This document shows positions 7,698 through 13,050 of a DNA stretch of 13,050 nt, one piece after another. Made by a program: the position numbers and the translations under genes. Below the pieces are notes generated by a model. The model was not told where the DNA came from. It saw only the letters and a list, made by a program, of their open reading frames with translations, and did not search any database. Where the stretch lies: NCBI GenBank assembly GCA_041481445.1, contig JBGPBV010000180.1, forward strand, positions 1 through 13,050, in the 5' to 3' direction. How positions within the stretch are numbered: the first letter of the stretch is position 1; the number at the start of each line of letters is the position of its first letter. This DNA is from AA29 sp041481445. GTDB lineage: Bacteria > Acidobacteriota > Vicinamibacteria > Fen-336.

Positions 7698-9032
7698 TCA
7701 GGCGGCGCGGCCGGAGCGGCCGATCACCCAGTCGCAGTTGTAGAAGCGATGGAGGTTGTGCGCGTAGAAGCGGTAGCCGAGGTTCGCGCCCAGCCTCACC
7801 GGCCACGGGCTGGGCGAAGCCAGGAGCCGCCGCGCCATCGAGGGCACGCTGTAGGCATGGCGCCAGGCCGTCTCGACCCCCGTCTGCAGCTCCTCGACGC
7901 TCATGCGCGCGGGCTGGAACACGACGTGCTGCGCGTCGTAGAGCTCCCAGTTGCGGGTGAGGATGCGTCCCTCGCGCTCCAGGCGCTGGTAGAGCGCGGT
8001 GCCCGGGAACGGCGTGACCACCGCGAAGCGCGGGAGGTCGATGCGCGCGTCGACGGCCAGGCGGGCCGTCTTCAAGAAGACGTCCGGCGTGTCGTGGTCG
8101 AGGCCGAACACGAAGCAGCCCTGCAGGGCGATGCCGTGACGGTGGAGGGTGGCCACCAGCTCGGGGAACCGCTCCGGATGGTTGAAGCCCTTCCGCGACT
8201 CCATCAGGTTCCTCGGCTCGATCGACTCCAGGCCCATGAGGAGGCCGCGGCAGCCGCTCCGCGCGCAGAGGGCGAGCAGCTCCCGATCGTCGGCCAGGAG
8301 CGTCGTGGCCAGGCCGAACCACTGCACGCGGAGCGGGATCAGCGCCTCGAAAAGGCGCGCCGCGTAGTCACGGTCCGCGATGAGGTTCAGGTCCACGAAG
8401 ATGAGACGGCGCGAGCCCTTCTGGCGGATGTCCGCCACCACCTCCTCCACCGGCTTCTGGTACGGGCGGGTGCCCCAGGCCGCGGGCACCACGCAGAAGT
8501 CGCAGCGATGGACGCAGCCCCGCGTGGCCTCGAAGACGTCGTCGGTCACGAAGGCGCGGGAGGGCAGGAGGTCGCGCCGCGCGAACGGCCGCCCGGCCAG
8601 GCTCAGGTCCGGGCCCTGGTCGTAGCGACGTCGCCGCCGGCCGGCCGCGAAGTCGCGCAGCAGCTCCGGCCAGGTGTCCTCCGCGTAGCCGACGACCACC
8701 GCGTCCGCGTGCGGCTGCGCGTCGTCCGGGACGAGCGTGACGTGTGGTCCCCCCATCACGACCGTGATCCCCCGCGCGCGGAAGCGCGCGGCCAGCTCGT
8801 AGGCGCGCACCGCCGTGCCCGTGATGACGGTGAGGCCGACGAGGTCGGCGGCGAGGTCCGTGGGCACGTCCTGGATGCCCTCGTCGAGGAGCCGGACCTC
8901 GGCGTTGAGCTCCGGCGGCACCAGCGCGGCCAGGGTAGTGAGGGTGAGCGGCTTGTAGCGCAACGCGCGCTGGAAGATGCCGCCGCGGTGGCGGTACAGC
9001 GGCCCCTTGGGTGAGATGAGGGCGATCTTCAC
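7698..9032 (-). CDS. B12-binding-type radical SAM protein (first of tandem pair)
   Basis: A 444-residue radical SAM enzyme and first gene of the five-gene operon. The N-terminal Rossmann-like domain begins MKIALISPKGPLYRHRGG and includes VMGGPHVTLVPDD (92-104). No DxHxxG cobalamin ligand motif is evident. The cluster motif is C173-VHR-C177-DF-C180. Downstream core blocks are FVDLNLIAD (212-220), LLMGLESIEPRNL (264-276), CFVFGLDHDTPD (306-317) and TPFPGTALYQRLEREGR (340-356), then a DUF4070-like C-terminus. The GTG start at 9032 was chosen because the protein then opens with the family's usual beta strand and AGAAGG lies about 10 nt upstream. An in-frame TTG at 9089 would add 19 atypical residues. 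It is collinear with the next gene over its whole length, indicating an old tandem duplication. The reaction is unknown. Confidence 0.9.
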   Translation of the reverse strand: MKIALISPKGPLYRHRGGIFQRALRYKPLTLTTLAALVPPELNAEVRLLDEGIQDVPTDLAADLVGLTVITGTAVRAYELAARFRARGITVVMGGPHVTLVPDDAQPHADAVVVGYAEDTWPELLRDFAAGRRRRRYDQGPDLSLAGRPFARRDLLPSRAFVTDDVFEATRGCVHRCDFCVVPAAWGTRPYQKPVEEVVADIRQKGSRRLIFVDLNLIADRDYAARLFEALIPLRVQWFGLATTLLADDRELLALCARSGCRGLLMGLESIEPRNLMESRKGFNHPERFPELVATLHRHGIALQGCFVFGLDHDTPDVFLKTARLAVDARIDLPRFAVVTPFPGTALYQRLEREGRILTRNWELYDAQHVVFQPARMSVEELQTGVETAWRHAYSVPSMARRLLASPSPWPVRLGANLGYRFYAHNLHRFYNCDWVIGRSGRAA

Positions 9033-9061
9033 GTGGCGCCCGCCTTCTGCGTGGTCCCGGT

Positions 9062-9089
9062 ACGCTACACGAACCCCGCGCAAACGCAA
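9062..9089 (-). promoter_or_regulatory. Weak candidate promoter for the radical SAM operon
   Basis: Read on the minus strand, TTGCGT (9089-9084) and TAGCGT (9067-9062) lie 16 nt apart, about 30 nt before the GTG start at 9032. The match to a sigma-70 consensus is only partial (TTG at -35; T, A and final T at -10). Its support is position: it falls in the only gap upstream of the five-gene operon, after the palindrome. Confidence 0.22.
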
Positions 9090-9121
9090 TCCTGGGCGAG
9101 CGGGCCGGCCGGCGGGTGGCC

Positions 9122-9151
9122 CCCTGTGACGCTCGCGCGAGCGTCACAGGG
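9122..9151. terminator. Perfect 30-nt palindrome, candidate terminator hairpin
   Basis: The left arm CCCTGTGACGCTCG is followed by CG and the exact reverse complement CGAGCGTCACAGGG, so all 30 nt are self-complementary. As RNA it would form a long GC-rich stem with a tiny CGCG loop. It lies 12 nt past the stop of the large SBBP gene and 90 nt before the start of the radical SAM operon, where a terminator insulating the two would be expected. There is no T-tract on either side, so it is not a textbook intrinsic terminator. It could instead be a protein-binding site or an mRNA-stabilising 3' hairpin. Confidence 0.5.
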
Positions 9152-9163
9152 CCGCGTGCGTGT

Positions 9164-12100
9164 CTACTCCGGCCCGATGTAGCTGAGCCGCCGCGAGACG
9201 AACTGGTCGAAGAAGAGAGTCCCCGACGCTCCCGACTTCAGGCTCAGCGCGCCCAGGCGGGCGGTGTCGATGCCGTGCAGGTCGTTGTCCAGGCCGAAGA
9301 GCGACGCCGCGAACGTGTCGTCGATCCACATCTGGAAGAACCCGTTGTCGAACCCGGGCCCGCCCGACCTCTCCCACTGGAGCTCGATCGAGTGCGGGGC
9401 ATCGGTGATGTCCACGAACGGCGTGTCCGTCACCGTGTCGTCGTCCGCGCGCACGCGCGCCCGGATCGCGTACTTGCCGCCGAGCCGCCGGAGGACGATG
9501 GCGATGAGCCGTCGCGTGGGGCCCTCCTCCAGGCCCAGGAAGATCCGCGTCCGCTGGTGGCCCTGCGCCTCGCCCGGGTCGAAGCCGTTGGGGTGGAGGT
9601 AGAAGCGCGCGCGGTAATGGGTCTCGTCCGCGGGCGTGCGGTCCTCGACGTAGAGGCTGTTCGTGCCGTTCACCAGCGCCTGTAGACCGCGGCTGGTGCC
9701 GGCCAGGGCGGCGGCGCCGGTCACGCTCAGGTCGCCGTCGCTGGCCGTCGCCGACCAGTGGGACGTATCTCCCGTCTCGAACCCGTCGGAGAACACGAGG
9801 TCCACGGCGGTGGTGCTCACGGCGGCCACGTTGTCCGCGCTGTCCGCGTCCGACACGTTCGAGGCCACGCTGGCCGTGCTCGTGAGCACGCCAGAGGCGC
9901 TGGGGGTCACCACGAACGTCACCGTCGCCGAGGCGCCGCCGCCCAGGGAGCCGAAGAGGCAGCCGACGTCCAGCTCGTTGAAGTACTGGGTGACGCTGCA
10001 GCTTCCCTGGCTGGGCGTGGCGGACACGAAGGAGGCGCTCCCGAGCAGGATCTCGGCCAGGCGTGCCCCGCTCGCGGACGCCGGCCCGTCGTTCGTGACC
10101 GTGATCGTGTAGGTCAGGGCGAGGGCGACGCTGGCCGGGTCCGCCGATTCCACCTGGCTGACGCGCAGGTCGGCGCTGGTCGCGGCGTTGCCGATGCGGG
10201 CCAGGAACACGTCGCTGCCGCCGCCTGGCCCGGCCTGGAAGGCGCCCACCGCCGGGAAGTCGGCGGAGTAGGTCTGCCCGACCACGAAGATGTTCGTGGC
10301 CGCGTCCAGGGCCACTCCGAAGGCGGCGTCGGTGCTCAGGCCACCCAGGTGCGTCGAGTAGACGAGCGCGTCCGTCCCCGTGAGGCCGGGATCGATCTTG
10401 GCGAGGAACGCGTCCCAGTAGCCCCCGCTCGCGGGCTGGAACGCTCCGCCCGCGGTGGGGAAATCGGTCGAGCGCGCGAACCCGGCCACGTAGGCGACGT
10501 CCGCGGCGTCCACGGCGAGGCCGAACCCCTGGTCGTCGTCGCTCCCGCCGAGGTAGCTCGCATACAGCCGTGACGCGGCGCCGGAGGCCGCCGGATCGAA
10601 CTTCGCGAAGTAGGCGTCGTCGATGCCGCCGAACGAGGGTTGGAAGGCGCCCGCGCTGGTGGGGAGATCGGAGGAGTAGGTGAGCCCCACCACGTACGCC
10701 CGGTTCGAGGCGCCGAGGGCGACGCTGTAGAGGTCGTCGTAGCCGCCCCCGCCGAAGTAGGTCGAGTAGACGAGCGCGGTGCCGGTCGCGTTGAGCTTGG
10801 CCAGGAAGCCGTCGTAGTCGCCACCGTTCGAGGTCTGGAAGGGCACGCCCGCCATGGGGAAGTTGGTCGAGGCCGTGCGGCCGGTGACGTAGATCTGGTT
10901 GGCGGCGTCCCGCGTGATGCCGTAGCCCCGCTCGTCGCCCGAGCCCCCCAGGTAGGTCGCGAAGACGAGGGAGGCGGCGCCGGACGCGGCGGGGTTGAGC
11001 TTCGCGACGAAGGCATCGCCCACGCCGTCGCAGTTGCCGTCGCTGCCGCAGACGGTGTCGAGCGCCCCCGCCGTGGCCGGGAAGTCCGACGACGTGCTCT
11101 GGCCGACGAGGTAGGCGTTGTTCGATGCGTCCAGGGCGAGGCCCCAGGCGCCCTCGCCGCCGCTGCCGCCGAGGTAGGTCGAGTAGAGCAGCTGCGACCC
11201 GTCGGGGCTCAGCTTCGCCAGGAACGCGTCCGCGGCGGGCGCCCCCACGTGCGTCTGCTGGAACGCGTTCGAGGTCGTGGGAAATCCCGAGCGCGCGATG
11301 CCGGCCACGTAGGAGGCGCCGGTCGGGTCCACGGCGATCCGCAGGCCGTAGTCGCTCTCGCTTCCCCCGAGGTAGGTGGAGAAGACCATCGAGGCCATGC
11401 CGGACGAGGCCGGGTCGAGCTTGGCCACGAAGACGTCGTGGTAGCCGAAATCGCAATTGCCGTCCGAGCCGCAGGCGGGGTCGATGGGCCCGTGGGTGGG
11501 GAAATCGATGGAGAGCGTGTAGCCGGTGACGTAGGCCCCCGTGGAGTCCACGGCGACGCCGTAGCCGACATCCTCGCCGCCGCCGCCGAGGAAGGTCGAG
11601 TAGGTCAGCGTGGGGTCGAGGACGAGGGGGCGCGCCCGGTCGTAGCCCGCCGGCAGCACGAACCCGAAGCTTCCATCCTCGGCCACCCGGTACTGCACGG
11701 CGACTGGATGGCGGACGCCCTCGTCGTCCTGCCAGGCCACGGGCCGCTCCTCACGGACGAACGCGGCGGACGCGGCCCCCGTGTCCTTCGGTCCGCCGTG
11801 TGGCGGCAGGGCCAGCAGCAGGTTCCCGTCGTCGTCGAGACGGGTCGAGCGCGCGCCGGCGTAGGTCCAGCGGATGCGCGAGGGGTCGCTGCCCGGCGCC
11901 ACGAGGTAGGTGGCCTTGATCCGGCCCTCGACTCCTTCATAGCGCAGGTCGATTCCGGGGTACAGGTCGCGGTAGACCACCGCCGCGTAGGTCGCTACCC
12001 GCGAGCGCCATCGGGTGGGATCACTGCCCCGGAAGAAATTGACGATGCCGGGGAGCCGCTCCACCCCCGCGACCTCGGGATGGCTGGCCGCGTCGAGGAA

Positions 12101-12460
12101 ACGCAGCCGCACGACGCTGACCGGAACGCCCGCAGGCGCCACGCGGTCGCGCGGCGAGCCGACGGCCAGATCGCGGGCCGCGCCCGGCTTGTCGCCGGCG
12201 GCCGCCCCGCGCGGCAACGCCAGGACCACCTCGGAGGCGGTGAAGAAGATCGTGCCGCCGAGCGTGTGCGCCTGGAATCGCACCGCGGCGTCGCTCTGGC
12301 CCTCGTTGGCCACGAAGGTCGTGGGAAGCCGGGGGAGGGACGGAGGGTTTCCCCGTCCCGGGGCCGGCACCAGCAGTACCGCCGCCGCGAGCGGAAACGC
12401 GCGTGCCCAGGGACGCCAGGGTTGGACGTGGCCTGACGAGAGTTGGACGTGACCTGACAT
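9164..12460 (-). CDS. Secreted SBBP-repeat beta-propeller protein with DUF11-like and jelly-roll-like C-terminus
   Basis: A 1098-residue exported protein, probably extracellular; function unknown. The start is ATG 12460, with GAAGG 7 nt upstream. Residues 1-38 act as signal peptide (hydrophobic core FPLAAAVLLVPA). Residues about 45-285 match the N-terminal domain usual in these proteins (TTFVANEGQSDAAVRF, GGTIFFTASEVVLALP, NFFRGSDPTRW, VYRDLYPGIDLRYEG). Seven repeats follow, starting at 287, 360, 426, 500, 565, 633 and 701, each with a YSTYLGG-like strand, a central AYVTG/AYVVG-type strand and a DAFLAKL-like strand (73, 66, 74, 65, 68, 68 residues apart). Repeats 1 and 3 carry an extra CGSDGNCD loop. 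Residues 763-885 form an Ig-like DUF11-type domain (LTYTITVTNDGPASASG). Residues 888-1092 (FSDGFETGDTSHWSA to the end) look like a concanavalin/LamG-type sandwich. No LPxTG, PEP-CTERM or type IX sorting tail is visible. Confidence 0.92.
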   Translation of the reverse strand: MSGHVQLSSGHVQPWRPWARAFPLAAAVLLVPAPGRGNPPSLPRLPTTFVANEGQSDAAVRFQAHTLGGTIFFTASEVVLALPRGAAAGDKPGAARDLAVGSPRDRVAPAGVPVSVVRLRFLDAASHPEVAGVERLPGIVNFFRGSDPTRWRSRVATYAAVVYRDLYPGIDLRYEGVEGRIKATYLVAPGSDPSRIRWTYAGARSTRLDDDGNLLLALPPHGGPKDTGAASAAFVREERPVAWQDDEGVRHPVAVQYRVAEDGSFGFVLPAGYDRARPLVLDPTLTYSTFLGGGGEDVGYGVAVDSTGAYVTGYTLSIDFPTHGPIDPACGSDGNCDFGYHDVFVAKLDPASSGMASMVFSTYLGGSESDYGLRIAVDPTGASYVAGIARSGFPTTSNAFQQTHVGAPAADAFLAKLSPDGSQLLYSTYLGGSGGEGAWGLALDASNNAYLVGQSTSSDFPATAGALDTVCGSDGNCDGVGDAFVAKLNPAASGAASLVFATYLGGSGDERGYGITRDAANQIYVTGRTASTNFPMAGVPFQTSNGGDYDGFLAKLNATGTALVYSTYFGGGGYDDLYSVALGASNRAYVVGLTYSSDLPTSAGAFQPSFGGIDDAYFAKFDPAASGAASRLYASYLGGSDDDQGFGLAVDAADVAYVAGFARSTDFPTAGGAFQPASGGYWDAFLAKIDPGLTGTDALVYSTHLGGLSTDAAFGVALDAATNIFVVGQTYSADFPAVGAFQAGPGGGSDVFLARIGNAATSADLRVSQVESADPASVALALTYTITVTNDGPASASGARLAEILLGSASFVSATPSQGSCSVTQYFNELDVGCLFGSLGGGASATVTFVVTPSASGVLTSTASVASNVSDADSADNVAAVSTTAVDLVFSDGFETGDTSHWSATASDGDLSVTGAAALAGTSRGLQALVNGTNSLYVEDRTPADETHYRARFYLHPNGFDPGEAQGHQRTRIFLGLEEGPTRRLIAIVLRRLGGKYAIRARVRADDDTVTDTPFVDITDAPHSIELQWERSGGPGFDNGFFQMWIDDTFAASLFGLDNDLHGIDTARLGALSLKSGASGTLFFDQFVSRRLSYIGPE
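10190..11602 (-). repeat. Seven-unit SBBP repeat array within the CDS
   Basis: Degenerate coding repeats of about 65-74 codons, each opening with a strand of the type Y/F-S/A-T/S-Y-LGG and ending near DAFLAKL. Seven units are countable, enough for one closed seven-bladed propeller. The DNA copies have diverged (for example AGGTAGGTCGAGTA and AAGTAGGTCGAGTA on the plus strand near 11174 and 10757). This is therefore an old protein-level repeat, not a recent DNA amplification. Confidence 0.85.
12421..12458. repeat. 17-nt near-perfect tandem duplication (period 21) at the start of the SBBP gene
   Basis: GTTGGACGTGGCCTGAC (12421-12437) and GTTGGACGTGACCTGAC (12442-12458) differ at one base and lie 21 nt apart. 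They encode SGHVQLS-SGHVQPW immediately after the initiator methionine. The period is a whole number of codons, so the frame is preserved. Confidence 0.8.
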
Positions 12461-12858
12461 GGAGGAGCCTTCACTGGTGGGACCGCGGATACGCGTTCCC
12501 GACTCCCCAGGCACGGCGTCCGGGGCTCGGCCGAGTGGGGCGAGGGCGAACCTGCGCGCCGACAGTGACACCGGAACGAGCGCGCCGTCAGTGACGACCG
12601 GCACACCCGTCCCCCGCCAGAGAAACTGCGTCCGTGGCGAGGCAGGCTCCTCTTCGTTGGGCGATACGACGCGCGAGCTTGCTTCAGAGCGCGCCACCCT
12701 CTATCTCTGTTCATATACTGTGAATTCAGTGCTTCTACGGTCCAACTCTGACTGTGTTCATTGCGATACTGTGAATCGAGTCGCTTCACCGCCTGCGAGC
12801 ACAGTCGCAAGAGAGGCCTCGCGGGATCCCAAGGACATCGATCTCTCGAGGCATGACA
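12461..12858. other. Divergent intergenic region between SBBP and HNH genes
   Basis: About 400 nt without a convincing gene. The part next to the SBBP gene (12461-12697) stays open in the SBBP frame, but it encodes no homologous-looking sequence and lies outside the signal peptide. From about 12700 to 12790 the base composition drops noticeably toward A+T, as expected for promoters of the two divergent genes. This patch contains the imperfect direct repeat annotated separately and the 8-nt palindrome TGAATTCA (12721-12728). No confident -35/-10 pair could be assigned on either strand. Confidence 0.6.
12708..12787. repeat. Imperfect direct repeat in AT-richer divergent region
   Basis: Unit 1 (12708-12735) and unit 2 (12755-12787) share, in the same order, TGTTCAT, ATACTGTGAAT and GCTTC, with small insertions in unit 2. 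The 11-nt core ATACTGTGAAT is identical at 12715-12725 and 12766-12776, 51 nt apart. The position between two divergent genes fits a pair of regulator-binding sites, or the end of a mobile or duplicated segment accompanying the HNH gene. Neither is proven. Confidence 0.55.
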
Positions 12859-13050
12859 ATGAACATCGAGCTCCCATCGCACCTTTCCGACAACGACCTG
12901 GTGGCCGCAGTCGGGCGGCTGGCCACGTCGAAGCGCGCGGCGACGGCGTCCCTGATCGCCCACCTCGCCGAGTTGTTCGCGCGCCGGCTTCACGAACGTG
13001 CGGGGTTCTCCTCGCTCTTCACGTATTGCACGACCGTGCTGCGCCTTTCC
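12859..13050 (+). CDS. HNH endonuclease family protein, N-terminal fragment (3' end outside window)
   Basis: The frame is open from ATG 12859 to the end of the window (64 codons) with no stop. The translation contains LSDNDLVAAVGRLA, TASLIAHLAELFARRL and FSSLFTYCTTVLRLS. This is the characteristic N-terminal helical region of a widespread family of HNH-nuclease proteins in Acidobacteriota, Myxococcota and Rokubacteria-like genomes, usually written LAELDARRLY...CSSLFTYCTQVLHLSE, whose HNH domain lies at the C-terminus. That domain is not in the window, so nuclease activity is inferred from the family only. GAGG at 12848-12851 is 7 nt before ATG 12859 but only 1 nt before the in-frame ATG 12853, so 12859 is preferred. 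These genes are often multicopy and their cellular role is unsettled. Confidence 0.82.
   Translation, partial: MNIELPSHLSDNDLVAAVGRLATSKRAATASLIAHLAELFARRLHERAGFSSLFTYCTTVLRLS

Noticed and set aside
9033..9089. TTG start at 9089 for the first radical SAM protein
   Set aside because: It adds 19 Arg-rich residues before the canonical opening MKIALISPKG. GTG 9032 fits the family and has AGAAGG upstream.
10190..11602. Regularly spaced repeats suggestive of CRISPR or a minisatellite
   Set aside because: The period is about 200 nt, the units are diverged at DNA level, and the protein translation explains them as propeller blades.
10640..12436. 598-codon plus-strand open frame opposite the SBBP gene
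   Set aside because: Its repeats merely mirror the antisense of the SBBP blades. It has no signal peptide or known domain.
12461..12697. N-terminal extension of the SBBP protein to a start at 12697
   Set aside because: It would bury the signal peptide 79 residues inside the protein. ATG 12460 has GAAGG at good spacing.
12816..12852. Possible hairpin (GCCTCG pairing with CGAGGC) covering the ribosome-binding site of the HNH gene
   Set aside because: Only a 6-bp stem across a 25-nt loop in GC-rich DNA, which is expected by chance. No second alternative structure supports a switch.

Overview
The window is very GC-rich (by eye about 70% or more, with strong G/C at third codon positions) and densely packed with genes. 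It looks like chromosomal DNA from an uncultivated, probably soil or sediment, bacterium. Three of the families present are common in Acidobacteriota, Myxococcota/'Deltaproteobacteria' and Rokubacteria/Methylomirabilota-like genomes: the VWFA-related secreted protein, the SBBP beta-propeller protein, and the HNH endonuclease whose N-terminal region carries an LFTYCT motif. The sequence alone does not allow a firm choice among these phyla. No tRNA, rRNA, CRISPR array or transposase was seen.

Layout. (1) Bases 1-2908, plus strand: the C-terminal three quarters of a malic enzyme, a secreted VWFA-like protein and a PAP2-superfamily membrane protein, joined by GTGA and ATGA stop/start overlaps. 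(2) Bases 2869-9032, minus strand: a tightly coupled five-gene operon. In transcription order it encodes two tandem B12-binding-type radical SAM proteins, a double-GNAT acyltransferase-like protein, a smaller GNAT-like protein and a GH3-family acyl-adenylating (amide synthetase-like) enzyme. Its last gene overlaps the PAP2 gene tail to tail by 40 nt. (3) Bases 9033-9163: a short intergenic region with a perfect 30-nt palindrome. (4) Bases 9164-12460, minus strand: a large secreted protein with a seven-unit SBBP propeller array, a DUF11-like domain and a jelly-roll-like C-terminus. (5) Bases 12461-12858: a divergent intergenic region with a relatively AT-rich patch containing an imperfect direct repeat. 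(6) Bases 12859-13050, plus strand: the N-terminus of an HNH endonuclease family gene that runs off the window.

The most interesting part is the minus-strand operon. Two paralogous radical SAM enzymes, three GNAT-like folds in two proteins and a bacterial GH3 ligase are all translationally coupled. This suggests a dedicated pathway that builds or modifies a small molecule or lipid, with the GH3 protein making the final amide or ester by adenylating a carboxylate. The substrate cannot be read from the sequence, and I do not recognise this gene set as a described pathway.
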